Positions 29,998-39,090 of a DNA stretch of 64,000 bases are shown piece by piece (within the stretch, counting starts at the first letter, position 1; every line of letters begins with the position of its first letter). The DNA is from Natribaculum luteum. GTDB taxonomy: Archaea > Halobacteriota > Halobacteria > Halobacteriales > Natrialbaceae. The position numbers and the translations under genes are program-made. The notes under the pieces are model-generated. The model did not search any database. It was not told where the DNA came from and saw only the letters and a program-made list of their open reading frames with translations. The stretch is from the NCBI RefSeq assembly GCF_023008545.1, contig NZ_CP095398.1, forward strand, positions 744,001-808,000, in the 5' to 3' direction.

Positions 29998-31321
29998 TAC
30001 CAGGCTACGGAAACCACGTCACAGATACAACTCGACGAGTTCGTCGACGTCGCTGCCGACACGTTTCCAGGAATTACGGATATCAGGCAAAACTGGGAAG
30101 CACTCCTGGGGTATCTCGGTGATCAGGACGGAATTATCGTCCTCGACGGATTTCCCTATCTGATCGATGCCGACGAGAGCCTCCCCTCGGTCATTCAGCG
30201 GCTGTGGGACCAGCGATTCCAACACACATCGGGAACACTCATTCTGGTTGGGTCATCGATCGGCATGATGGAAGAAGCGACGCTTCTTGGGAACAGCCCC
30301 CTGTACGGGCGCTTCACCGAGAAACTTGATCTCCGGCCACTCGACTTCGCCGCTGCACAAGAGCTCCTTCCAGACGAGTACTCCCCCGAAGAGCGTGTTT
30401 TCGCGTGGGGAATTTTCGGTGGCGTCCCATACTATCTCGACGGTATCGATCTCGATCAGAACCTCGAGACAGTCCTCACGAAGGAGGTGCTCTCTCAGAA
30501 AGGATATCTCCACAACGAACCAGAATACGTCCTCCGGACCGAACTCACAGACCCGAATCGGTACTTCGCGATTCTCACCGCAATAGCCGCGGGGAAGACG
30601 ACATCGAACGAGATCGCCCAAACGGTGGGAATCGACGGGAAACAAATCTCGACGTACACTCAGAAGTTAGAACGGTCGCGGCTCGTTGAACGGGAAGTTC
30701 CGATCACCGAGGAGAAAGCGAAGTCACGCCGCGGACGCTATAGAATCCTGGATCCCCTCTTTCGCTTCTGGTTCCGCTTCGTCTACGGCAAAGAGGATCG
30801 ATACGAGCGTCTAGGTGAGGACGCCTACGAAGCAGTTATCGAGCCAGAACTCCCTGATTTCGTCAGTCAAGAGTTCGAAACGCTTTGCCAGGATGCCCTC
30901 CCACGCCTGTATCCAGAGAAGCTGTTCCTCAATATCGGCCGCTGGTGGTACAAGGAACATGAAGTGGACGTCGTCGGGTTCACCACAGACGGAACAATGA
31001 TCGTGGGAGAATGCAAGTTCACTAACTCGCCACTGGACTACAGTGCTCTGTCCTCACTCGAAGACCACGCGTCGAAAATTCGCTGGACGCCGGACTCCGG
31101 CGAAGTTGACACGGAATACGCGTTGTTCACACGAAGTGGCGCAACACAATCAGTACAGGAAGCCGTGTCCGAGCGTGACGATCTCCAATTATTCAACGTA
31201 GATGATGTCACTAATCCATAGTGAATGGAGTATTCGTATGTGAGTGAGAGAGGCCATCTGTCGTGCCGTCGTAACCTCTTTTCACCTATCTTCGGTCAAC
31301 GTCAACTGATCAGTCAACAGA

Positions 31322-32086
31322 CTAGAGGTCATTGGATGTGATGATGTTCCCACTTTCATCACGCGTTTCGATTTCCAGCGAATCACAGTGCTCACAGATG
31401 GTGGCGCCGTGGACAACCCGACGGACGGTCTTGCACATCTGTCGGCGGCCACCGATAAGTCCGCAGTTCTCGCAATAGAACCGATAGCGGAGGTCGTCTT
31501 CGTCGAATGGGGTGTCATCGCGCCACTCTGGGATCTCGTCAAGGACGCCGTTGGGGCCTTCGACACGGAGCTGGGCGTCGCAGGTGCCACAGATCTGTGT
31601 TCCCTCGATCGCACGGGCGACCGCGACGCTCCAGCGGTGGCGACCACCGATGAATCCACACCCATCTATGCAGTAAAAACGATATTTGTAGTCCTCGGGT
31701 TGTTTCTCGTAGTGAGTGCTGCATCGTCCAGAGAGAGCTAACGGCTCCACCCATTGCTTGAACGAGTCGCCGTGACCGGTATCAACGCCGGTGGTCTGTT
31801 GCTGGTAGGCATGGACGAGTTCGTGGCGAATCGTCTCCTGTAGTGCTTCGAACCCCGCCCTATCGAGAGTCCGTTTGGACAGACGAATCGTACAGTTACC
31901 ACATCCGTCCGATGAACAGACCCCGTGTCGTCGCACCATTCGCGTGCTGGTCTCGAAGGTTACACGAGAGAGATCAACGTGATCCGGCGTCAGTGGCCAC
32001 TCGTCACCAAAAATAACCTCGTTCGCATACTCCCATGCCCGCTGAGAGAGGGCGTGCGAATCTCCGAGGTTGCCCGCGGTCACCAT
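31322..32086 (-). CDS. SprT-like zinc metalloprotease
   Basis: A 254-residue protein with the SprT/Spartan motif HELVHAYQ (IRHELVHAYQQQTTG), followed by GHGDSFKQW. The C-terminal half has two zinc-ribbon-like blocks (CIDGCGFIGG..CGTC and CENCGLIGG..CEHC). Spartan-type proteases cleave DNA-protein crosslinks; archaeal members are uncharacterised. Start ATG 32086 (MVTAGNLGDS). It is divergent from the HNH-repeat gene at 32200. Confidence 0.85.
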   Translation of the reverse strand: MVTAGNLGDSHALSQRAWEYANEVIFGDEWPLTPDHVDLSRVTFETSTRMVRRHGVCSSDGCGNCTIRLSKRTLDRAGFEALQETIRHELVHAYQQQTTGVDTGHGDSFKQWVEPLALSGRCSTHYEKQPEDYKYRFYCIDGCGFIGGRHRWSVAVARAIEGTQICGTCDAQLRVEGPNGVLDEIPEWRDDTPFDEDDLRYRFYCENCGLIGGRRQMCKTVRRVVHGATICEHCDSLEIETRDESGNIITSNDL

Positions 32087-32199
32087 ACACTCCGTATTCT
32101 GACGTGAAACAAAGGAGTCTCGATCTCTCGTTGGTTATGAACGCACGATTGGATGGTACATAGAAACAGTTTTTGAATTTTAAAACATGCGACACGCAC

Positions 32200-33351
32200 A
32201 TGGGGCGCACGGAACTCATCCAGCACCTTCGAGAGCTTGCAGAGGAGTTGGGAAGATCACCGACGACGGAAGACATGCACGAACACGGTCGATATTCTGC
32301 TCAGGCCTATTACTATTATTTCGACACGTGGGACGAAACACTCGAGGCAGCGGATCTTGCCACCACAGCGACGACCCATGCTGACGTGGTCGAAGACTTG
32401 CAACGAATTCAGGACATCGTCGGAAATCCGTCTTCCTGGTCAGAAGCGATCCGAGAACACGGTCGGCAGCCGCTCTCGCAAGTGTACTCGAAATTTGGTG
32501 ACCTCGAGTCGGCGCTCGACGAAGCCGGGATCGATCAGCGAGAGCCCGATACGATCAGTCAGGCAGACGTACTCAAGGAGATTACTCGGCTGGCGACGGA
32601 CGGAACGCCACCGACAACCGATCAGATGGACGAAGAGGGGGCCTACTCGGCGCGAACCTGTTACGATCTGTTCGGGTCGTGGAGCGATGCGCTCCGGGCT
32701 GCTGGATACGAACCACCGAAGACGGGCAACGAGTACACCGACGAAGAACTGCTCGAGGAGATCGAACGGCTTGTCAAGAAGTTCGGCCGACCGCCGACGA
32801 CCAGAGAGATGAGAGAGCATGGCAAGTACACAGCCTCGGTGTATTTCGGGCGGTTCGGCTCGTGGAACGACGCGATACGTGCCGCGGGATACACGCCCGT
32901 TTCATCGGCTCCCGATGTATCTGGACAGTCCATCCCTGCCTCCGACCTGCTGGCGGAAATCGATCGGCTCGCAGATCAGGTCGGCGGACGGCCCACCGCC
33001 GAGCAAATGAACGAACACGGCCAGTATTCGGTGAGCCCGTACCTCAATCGGTTCGGTTCGTGGAACAACGCTATCGAGCGAGCTGGATTCACCCCATTTA
33101 CCGGAACGACGGAGGATCTCTTCTCTCGAGAAGAGTTGATTACCGAACTGCAGCGACTCGGTGACGTCGTCGATCGTCCACCGACAGTCAGACAGATGGC
33201 CGACCTCGGGCGGTATTCATCGTCGCCATACAAACGGCGGTTCGGTTCGTGGGTTGAGGCACTCCGTGCAGCGGGATTCGAACCGACGACTCACCAACTT
33301 CGCCGATACGATCCCGACAACGACGAGACGGTAGAGCATAACGGGCAGTGA
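32200..33351 (+). CDS. Homing-endonuclease-associated (HNH) repeat protein
   Basis: A 383-residue protein from ATG 32200 (MGRTELIQHL). The AT-rich ttttaaaa at 32178-32185 gives a near-leaderless promoter. It consists of six tandem ~55-residue units, each ending with a pattern like YxxxFGSWxxALxxAGxxP and containing GRxPTxxxMxxxGxYS. The second unit is the most diverged (FGDLESALDEAG). Such repeats accompany HNH homing endonucleases and are taken to bind DNA, but no nuclease domain is present here. It could be a modular DNA-binding protein. Family assignment is firm; function is inference. Confidence 0.85.
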   Translation: MGRTELIQHLRELAEELGRSPTTEDMHEHGRYSAQAYYYYFDTWDETLEAADLATTATTHADVVEDLQRIQDIVGNPSSWSEAIREHGRQPLSQVYSKFGDLESALDEAGIDQREPDTISQADVLKEITRLATDGTPPTTDQMDEEGAYSARTCYDLFGSWSDALRAAGYEPPKTGNEYTDEELLEEIERLVKKFGRPPTTREMREHGKYTASVYFGRFGSWNDAIRAAGYTPVSSAPDVSGQSIPASDLLAEIDRLADQVGGRPTAEQMNEHGQYSVSPYLNRFGSWNNAIERAGFTPFTGTTEDLFSREELITELQRLGDVVDRPPTVRQMADLGRYSSSPYKRRFGSWVEALRAAGFEPTTHQLRRYDPDNDETVEHNGQ

Positions 33352-33353
33352 GT

Positions 33354-34184
33354 TCACTGCCAGTTCTCTGGATCGGCAGCGATCTCGGCGAGGTCGGCTG
33401 CGTGCCGTTTCGCCTCGTCAGGCAACAGCGACCTCGTCTGAACGTGTGTCCCGGCCGGATGGATGTCAGTCCCGACGTGTGATTTGTGATCCTGGTCTGC
33501 GTCGGCTTTCTTTCGTTGTTCGGCCTGGAGGGCCTCAATCTCTCCGACCGCTGCCGGGGTGAATCGATGGCCGGTTCCCCCAATATCGCAGACAACGTCG
33601 GCGTATTTCTGTTTCATCTTCACTTCGATGTATGGCCGTCCTTCCTTGGCAGCGCGCTGACGCGCCTGTTCACGGTCCGATGACTCTGCCTCGCCCGAGG
33701 AGTACGTGCACCGGATCGAGTCAACTTCACTGTTCGGAGTTTCCTGCCGAAGGTCTGTTTCTGGTGGGGTGCGTACCTCGATGCTGGGACGGTTATATTT
33801 CCGGGCACAGGCTGGACAGACCTTTTCGTCGAGGTTGTCGTTGTACCGCGTCGCACTGCTGGCTTTGCCACACCAGGCACAATCGTCGTTCGAGTCGACC
33901 GTCGTCCACGAGACGTCACGATACGGTACATGTCGCTTCAGGAAGACGATAACGTCGTACCGTCTGGATCGCATGTCCTCGATCGTGTCTTTGCAGTGGC
34001 TACACCACTTCGCGTCTGGACCGCCAACGTCGCTCGGAACACCGAGGGTTCCCCACTCCGGATGTGTCAAGTCCAGTTCGTCGAAGGTTCTCGTTTCGAC
34101 AATCTCTGTCGAGTCGAGGTGATGACAGGCATGTCGGCCGAGCAGATGCCAGCGATCTGTCGGTGTCAATCCCATCTCAGCCAT
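33354..34184 (-). CDS. Zinc-ribbon hypothetical protein
   Basis: A 276-residue protein with at least two CxxC sets: CSHCKDT near residue 62, CAWCGK near 102 and CPACARK near 125. The C-terminal third is charged. It overlaps the SWIM-protein gene by 8 bp (34177-34184), so the two are probably co-translated. I do not recognise a family beyond the zinc ribbons. Confidence 0.65.
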   Translation of the reverse strand: MAEMGLTPTDRWHLLGRHACHHLDSTEIVETRTFDELDLTHPEWGTLGVPSDVGGPDAKWCSHCKDTIEDMRSRRYDVIVFLKRHVPYRDVSWTTVDSNDDCAWCGKASSATRYNDNLDEKVCPACARKYNRPSIEVRTPPETDLRQETPNSEVDSIRCTYSSGEAESSDREQARQRAAKEGRPYIEVKMKQKYADVVCDIGGTGHRFTPAAVGEIEALQAEQRKKADADQDHKSHVGTDIHPAGTHVQTRSLLPDEAKRHAADLAEIAADPENWQ

Positions 34185-35991
34185 CCGAACTCACCTCGCT
34201 ATCGCCCGGAGACTGAAACGCTTCCAGCAGGTCGTCCAGCATCGGTCGCAGTTTGTACTTCTGGTAGTGTTCCTCACGCATCGTCTCGACGTACTCGCGC
34301 CACTCCTCGAGTTCGTCGGCTTTCTGGGCTGCTTCGCCCGCATATCTGAGCCAGCTGACAGCTGTCTCGTAGCTGTCGTGTTTCCCCTGCTCGACGATCG
34401 GTTCGGCGTTCGATTTACACGTCCGGATCACCCACTGGGGACGATGCCCCGTGACTTCTTCGACGACAGTTTTGACCACCCGGGAGCTGCCGGAGCGATC
34501 AGCAACCGCAACGGCTTCGTCGTACAGGCCTTCCTCGAGGAACACGTCGGCTGCGTGTTCCGACGCTGGAGTTTGCTCGCGGAGTGACTCCAGAAGTTCA
34601 TTTCGAACGGACTCCCATTCGTCGCCTGCAAGTTCTTCTACGGCCTGATACGTACTCAGCGATGGACTCCCTTCGAAGGCAACGATCGCAGCCCGGAGCG
34701 CGAGGTTCTCCTCGCCCAGACTCGCGGCCCGGTCCCGGAGCCATTCTGCCAATCTGGCTTTCCGGAAGCCATCGACGGTCAGTCCGTGTTCGGCAACGTC
34801 CAGTGCAGCCATCGGGTTGCCAGTCCCACGCAGTGTCTGTGCAATCTCCAGCAGCGACTGCGGCGTCGAGAGGTTCTCAGTTGCACAGTCGACAGCTGCC
34901 TGTATCTCGCCCTCCCGTGCCAGCATCTCGGCATATAGCTGGGTTTTACCTGCTTCCCTGGCCAGATTGAGATACTCGTCAGTACGTCCCTGCCGTTCGA
35001 GAGCGGAGAGCCGTACTGTGATAAGACCAGCGACGAACTTCGGTTCATCGACCTCGAGGTCCCCGTCAGTGAGAGAGCCGTCGAGAGCTTGCTGGAGCCG
35101 GTCGTCATCCCACCCTTCCCGTGCTGCGTCGGCGGCGACAGCAAGCGTCGGTCTACCGGTAAAGCGTCGTATCTCCTCGTCCCACTCGGAGAGACGCTGT
35201 TCCCACTGTTCACGCTCGCTCTCGCTCAACTCGGCTATCAACATCGCTTCTGCGAACGTCTCGCCAAGCAGTCCCAACGTCTCGTAGAGTTCGGTGACGT
35301 CGTATGGGAGCAATCCAGACCAGCGGTTGGTCGCGAGCACCTCCGTGACTGCCTCGAGAATCTCTACTGCTGTCTCACCATCGCCCGCGTCCAGTGCCTG
35401 CTGTGCTTGCTCGATCAAGTCGTCCAGCTCCGACGCCATCCGCTCTGCCTCTGCATAGCCGTCGTTGTGTCCTCGCTGACCAGGCTTTGGCAATGCGTGG
35501 TTCGTCCGCTTGCGGATGGACTCGATGTTCACCGACACAGTGGTGTCGGAAGTGGTCGTATCCACAGGCGTGAGACGGGATTCGATCCACTCGGCAATCT
35601 CCGGACGGTTTTCCGCGAACTCAACGAGCAACTCCTCGAGGCGTTCACGACTCGTTCCTTCGATCAACTCCGAGACAGGTGGCCTGTCGTCGACACGCTC
35701 GGGATTGCGAAGACACGTCAGCAGGACCGCCACACGGTGTTTGCAGATGCCGCCATGGTCGTAGGGACAGGTACACTCTGTGTGCGCAACGCCGGCATCG
35801 TCGAACTCGACCGTGACCGTGTAGGGCTGGTACTGGCTCCCCTCAACGTCGGCACGGACTGTCTCCCCGCGGCGAACCACCTCACCGACTGCGCCGCGCT
35901 CGTAGTAGGACTGGCCGCGATCGTAAGAACTCGACCTGGCGAGGTCTCTGACCGTTGCTTCTGTGACGTGTGGCCATCGCTCGTCACGCAT
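34177..35991 (-). CDS. SWIM zinc-finger protein with helical-repeat body
   Basis: A 604-residue protein from ATG 35991 (MRDERWPHVTEATVRD); a longer in-frame start lies upstream but adds unconvincing sequence. The SWIM motif is CTCPYDHGGICKHRVAVLL (CxC..CxH) near residue 75. The rest is an all-helical, TPR-like region (LLEIAQTLRGTGNPMAALDV, DVFLEEGLYDEAVAVADRS). SWIM proteins bind DNA or partner proteins. It heads a pair with the zinc-ribbon gene downstream. Confidence 0.8.
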   Translation of the reverse strand: MRDERWPHVTEATVRDLARSSSYDRGQSYYERGAVGEVVRRGETVRADVEGSQYQPYTVTVEFDDAGVAHTECTCPYDHGGICKHRVAVLLTCLRNPERVDDRPPVSELIEGTSRERLEELLVEFAENRPEIAEWIESRLTPVDTTTSDTTVSVNIESIRKRTNHALPKPGQRGHNDGYAEAERMASELDDLIEQAQQALDAGDGETAVEILEAVTEVLATNRWSGLLPYDVTELYETLGLLGETFAEAMLIAELSESEREQWEQRLSEWDEEIRRFTGRPTLAVAADAAREGWDDDRLQQALDGSLTDGDLEVDEPKFVAGLITVRLSALERQGRTDEYLNLAREAGKTQLYAEMLAREGEIQAAVDCATENLSTPQSLLEIAQTLRGTGNPMAALDVAEHGLTVDGFRKARLAEWLRDRAASLGEENLALRAAIVAFEGSPSLSTYQAVEELAGDEWESVRNELLESLREQTPASEHAADVFLEEGLYDEAVAVADRSGSSRVVKTVVEEVTGHRPQWVIRTCKSNAEPIVEQGKHDSYETAVSWLRYAGEAAQKADELEEWREYVETMREEHYQKYKLRPMLDDLLEAFQSPGDSEVSSDG

Positions 35992-36075
35992 GCTTCTGAT
36001 GTGTAGATGGGGTTCGCTCTTGGAAACGTGTCTCGTCGATCTCACTCGCCGATGGAACAACATCGCGTGACATCG

Positions 36076-36633
36076 TCACCGACTCCGCCCGGGATACTGC
36101 GGTGGTGCCTCACCCTGTTTCTCGACGACGACCGGGCCGTCATCGGGCGACCCCTCCCGGATCTCTTCGATTTCGATGTGGTGTTCCCAGCCGTCACCGA
36201 GGTCGAACTCGTAGAACAGCGTCTGTGACTGATCGAGCTCGAGTTCGTCGATCGTGATTTCGGCAGCGTTGCCCTCTTCTGGTGGGTATTTCCGGAGTTC
36301 CCGGAATCGTTCTCTGGCTTCTTCAGGCTCGCTGTCGGGGATTGCGTGCTCGAGGAAGCGATCAATCTCGTCGTCGTCCATCGGTGGCCAGCTCTCGTCT
36401 CCACTGTATAACTGCGGATGGACGTAGCTCCGAGTAGCGATCCCGTGTTCGTCACGTGTGAGAAACTCGTACGCGTGGCTATCGTAGCGGTCGAACGCGT
36501 CGAAAATCGCCTCGTGAAGATCCGCCAGGGTGCTGGACCCGTCGATCTCGATCTCCCGGTAGACTTCGGTGTCGGACTCGAAATCCAGTGGTGGGTTCGG
36601 CAACAGCAGGACTCTGAACCTGTAGGTTGTCAT
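36076..36633 (-). CDS. Plasmid pRiA4b ORF-3-like protein
   Basis: A 185-residue protein from ATG 36633 (MTTYRFRVLLLPNPP). It shows the family pattern: STLADLHEAIFDAFD, HAYEF, and near the end FYEFDLGDGWEHHIEIEE. These proteins often ride on plasmids and mobile elements; their function is unknown. The C-terminal cysteine-containing tail of some members is absent. Confidence 0.8.
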   Translation of the reverse strand: MTTYRFRVLLLPNPPLDFESDTEVYREIEIDGSSTLADLHEAIFDAFDRYDSHAYEFLTRDEHGIATRSYVHPQLYSGDESWPPMDDDEIDRFLEHAIPDSEPEEARERFRELRKYPPEEGNAAEITIDELELDQSQTLFYEFDLGDGWEHHIEIEEIREGSPDDGPVVVEKQGEAPPQYPGRSR

Positions 36634-36747
36634 ACTCTCCCTTTGTGCTTCCTCATGGAGGCATTTACTCATTTGTTTCTCGCACCACATCTCTTCTCCC
36701 GGTAAATTGTACCATCGTGTGCCGCCCCGAAAGTACTCGAGGCGGTC

Positions 36748-36784
36748 GTTGCGACGGACAGAAAACCCAGCATAGGAGTGAAAA
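36748..36784 (+). repeat. Solitary degenerate CRISPR repeat
   Basis: Positions 36748-36784 match the array 2 repeat at 29 of 37 bases by hand alignment, including an unbroken core GGACAGAAAACCCAGCA. No second repeat lies within a spacer's distance on either side and no leader is visible. It sits just upstream of the broken tumE-like gene. Confidence 0.7.
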
Positions 36785-36835
36785 TGTTGTTCTCTCGACC
36801 AATGCTCTTATTGCATTGGTTCGCGTACCAATGGA

Positions 36836-37231
36836 TGAGGATGGCCTCACTGACCGACGACGACCTCGATGGCGTGAGCGAGGGGAAGACGTATCCCGAC
36901 GGGACCGTCGTTCGCGTGTTTTGCATGCGGACAGACATGATGCGTACCCGTCTGGGTGGGCCTACAAGCTCCACTACGATGCGACGGAGCCGGACTCGCC
37001 CCGCACGCTTGACGATGGGACGATTCGTCGGTATCTCGAAAATCTCCGGATTTTCGACGACTCATCGAAACGGCTAGCCGTTTCGAGACGATAACTCGCA
37101 CGAGGACACCAAGGGGCACGAACTGCACGTGGCACCGGACCCCGACCCAGACATAATCGAGTTCCCGGGGATGGTCGAACTCTGGGAACGGTTCTGAAGT
37201 GAAATCCCGAAATCCGAATTCGAGGTCAACT
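36836..37231 (+). pseudogene. TumE-like (DUF6516) toxin, broken by three lesions
   Basis: Pieces in different frames give GVSEGKTYPDGTVVRVFCMR, then YPSGWAYKLHYDATEPDSPR and DDGTIRRY, then DNSHEDTKGHELHVAP, EFPGMVELWERF and SEIPKSEFEVN. This order matches the TumE toxin family. Lesions: a one-base loss near 36943, a 55-bp palindromic insertion at 37034-37088, and TGA in place of Trp in WERF*SEIP (37195-37197). The antitoxin gene downstream is intact. Confidence 0.75.
37034..37088. repeat. 55-bp double-hairpin insertion inside the tumE-like gene
   Basis: The insert begins TCTCGAAA and ends TTTCGAGA, which are inverted repeats. Inside are a hairpin TCGAAAATC-TCCG-GATTTTCGA (37036-37057) and a perfect 22-bp palindrome centred at 37075/37076 with half-site TCGAAACGGCT (37065-37086). 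Removing it rejoins IRRY to DNSHED in frame. Confidence 0.6.
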
Positions 37232-37257
37232 GAGGCCATCACACTACGGTGATACCC

Positions 37258-37707
37258 ATGAACGACACTACGCCGCCGCTGCACCCCATGGAGCGCGAAC
37301 AGCTTCGGGCCGAATCAACTCTCGTCGTGACTGTCAAGTCGTCCAGTGAGTTCCACGACGATGTCACCGACGGAATCGAGGCGCTCGAACGAGGCGACGC
37401 GGTGGATTCCCCGCCGACGCTCTCGTTCACCAGCTACGACGACCTCATGGAGACGCTGACGCCGCGTGTTCTCGATCTCATCGAAGCCATCCGCCGGGAA
37501 GAGCCATCCAGCATTAACGAGACCGCACGGGTTGTTGACCGGGACGTCAAGAACGTCCACGAGGAACTCAGCCGGCTCGCCCAGTTGGGCATCATCTTCT
37601 TCGAAGAAGACGGCCAGAGTAAGCGCCCGGTTGTCTGGTTTGATGAACTCGTAATCAACCTCCCGTTCGATCCAGAGGCAGGCGACACGGCAACCGCCGC
37701 ACCGTAA
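37258..37707 (+). CDS. TumA-like (HVO_A0114 family) HTH antitoxin
   Basis: A 149-residue protein from ATG 37258 (MNDTTPPLHPMEREQL). Residues ~70-130 form a winged helix: TPRVLDLIEAIRREEPSSIN, VDRDVKNVHEELSRLAQLG. This family pairs with TumE toxins, whose broken gene ends 27 bp upstream. With the toxin dead, it may be an orphan antitoxin. It could still repress its own promoter or neutralise related toxins. Confidence 0.8.
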   Translation: MNDTTPPLHPMEREQLRAESTLVVTVKSSSEFHDDVTDGIEALERGDAVDSPPTLSFTSYDDLMETLTPRVLDLIEAIRREEPSSINETARVVDRDVKNVHEELSRLAQLGIIFFEEDGQSKRPVVWFDELVINLPFDPEAGDTATAAP

Positions 37708-37854
37708 GGTCTACGAGCATCTGTCTTTAGCTTGCCTCAGCGTGTCATAGAATACATCTCACACCCTCTACCTGACGATTATATAGCTCTCAATTCGGTA
37801 TGAGTCTGTAGTTTCGCCAGTTATTGGTTTTGTTCGAGATTGATGCCATGAATA

Positions 37855-38343
37855 ATGACTGTTGAGAACTATTGTATGACACGCTCGCTACACGAGCAAG
37901 ACTACCTCGAGCACCCAACGCTCTACCTGAGCGAGTACTTCAATCGCTACAAAGAGACATACGTCGATCGTATGAGCGCCGTCCGGAAGTACGGAGAATG
38001 GGAAGCATGGGTCGAGTTCTTCGTGACGGGTATCCGCCACTAGGCGGAAGAATCGCTACTCCGATCTCAAGAGCTGTACTGCTTGCAGCAGGAATATGAA
38101 GCGACGTACGGTGACACCTCTGCTGCCTATGCAGAACTCGCGTGGAAACTCTTTGAGCGGCCGTATCTCACTGCGAACGTTGCGAAGGAACTGCTCGACG
38201 TAACGAGTCCAACAGCCTACCGAGCGATCGATCAGCTCGAAGATGAAGGAGTGCTCGAGGAAACGACTGGGAAGGAACGAAACCGGGAATATCGAGCACG
38301 GGAGATTTTTGAGATTCTCGAGCGGCCACCACGGACATATTGA
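37855..38343 (+). pseudogene. Fic-family protein, C-terminal fragment with an amber codon
   Basis: Reading from ~37870 gives LEHPTLYLSEYFNRYKETYV, then GEWEAWVEFFVTGIRH, a TAG at 38041-38043, and in the same frame AEESLLRSQELYCLQQEYEA followed by a winged helix (KELLDVTSPTAYRAIDQLED). This matches the region after the active site of Fic AMPylases plus their C-terminal wHTH. The HPFxxGNGR motif and everything before it is missing. The TAG probably replaced CAG (Gln). TATA-like GATTATATAG at 37777 is unrelated to a full gene. Confidence 0.65.
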
Positions 38344-38469
38344 TTCAGAAATCGTCTTTGCGGTGCACCCGAACCAACCGGCCCGATAATCCGGCTTGCA
38401 CATCTGCCCCACATCGCAGAATCGACCTCTCGCAACACCTATACGACGCGATGTGTTCGCTCGAGGTAG

Positions 38470-39090
38470 ATGCCACCACGCGAACCGTACGGCCAGCGGG
38501 GCCGACTCCTCGCTGCACTCGTTTTGCTCGCGGTTCTCGCTGGATTCCTCGTCTGGGACGGCACGGCCACGGCTGACCCGTCGCTGAATCAGTTCCCGGA
38601 CGACGAGGCGGTCGTAAACGAGCCACGGGCGTACGTGGATGAACGTGTCGTCCTCGGTGGCCGCGTCGTCGACACCGATCCCGTCGTCGTCGAGATCTCC
38701 CACACCGGAGACTCGAGGACGGTCACGCTCGAGGACGTGGACGCGACTGTCCAGAACGCAGACCGTGCTCTCAAGAGAGGCGACGAGGTCTCCGCTTTCG
38801 GCACGCTCGAGAACCCGTCGACACTCGCGACCGAACGCACGATCGTGAGGGAGTCGTGGGAACTCCAGTACATGTACGTCGTCTCGCTTCTCGGTGGGCT
38901 CTGGGTGCTCGGACGATTCGTCCGAGGCTGGCGGTTCGACCGCGAACAGCTCGCGTTCGTCCCGCGTGAGCGGCCGCGGCCGCTCCGAAACCGCTTCCAG
39001 CCACGGCCGAGCGAGACGTCACACACCGAAACCGCCACAGGCGAAGCCGGACGTACTCGAGTGACGACTGGAGGCGATTCGGATGCCTGA
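38470..39090 (+). CDS. Membrane protein with OB-like extracellular domain
   Basis: A 206-residue protein. TM1 spans about residues 12-29 (LLAALVLLAVLAGFLVW). A beta-rich domain follows with DERVVLGGRVVDTDPVVVEI and KRGDEVSAFGTL, like an OB fold. TM2 is near 133-147 (MYVVSLLGGLWVLGRFV), then a basic cytoplasmic tail. It overlaps the next gene by 8 bp. The pair is conserved-looking but functionally unknown. Confidence 0.7.
   Translation: MPPREPYGQRGRLLAALVLLAVLAGFLVWDGTATADPSLNQFPDDEAVVNEPRAYVDERVVLGGRVVDTDPVVVEISHTGDSRTVTLEDVDATVQNADRALKRGDEVSAFGTLENPSTLATERTIVRESWELQYMYVVSLLGGLWVLGRFVRGWRFDREQLAFVPRERPRPLRNRFQPRPSETSHTETATGEAGRTRVTTGGDSDA

Larger units (their letters stand above)
28257..31221 (+). 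pseudogene. Archaeal AAA ATPase with C-terminal nuclease-like domain, split by IS66
   Basis: The 5' part (28257-28420) encodes MERFVNREDELSRL and the P-loop FGRRRLGKTQLVQHS. The 3' part (30006-31221) continues in frame. Removing the IS and one 8-bp duplication gives VVYQATETTSQ and an unbroken ~460-residue protein. Later come VLDGFPYLID (Walker B), LILVGSSIGMM, a winged helix, and a C-terminal EVDVVGFTTDG..IVGECKF, a PD-(D/E)xK-like pattern. This is the archaeal ATPase family that pairs a STAND/AAA core with a restriction-like domain (DUF234 type). Its function is unknown, possibly defence. The 3' piece might still be expressed from the IS end. Confidence 0.88.

Noticed and set aside
35089-36006. 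A 305-residue plus-strand ORF opposite the SWIM gene
   Set aside because: It is a shadow of the minus-strand gene: no motifs, and its composition mirrors the codon bias of the opposite strand.
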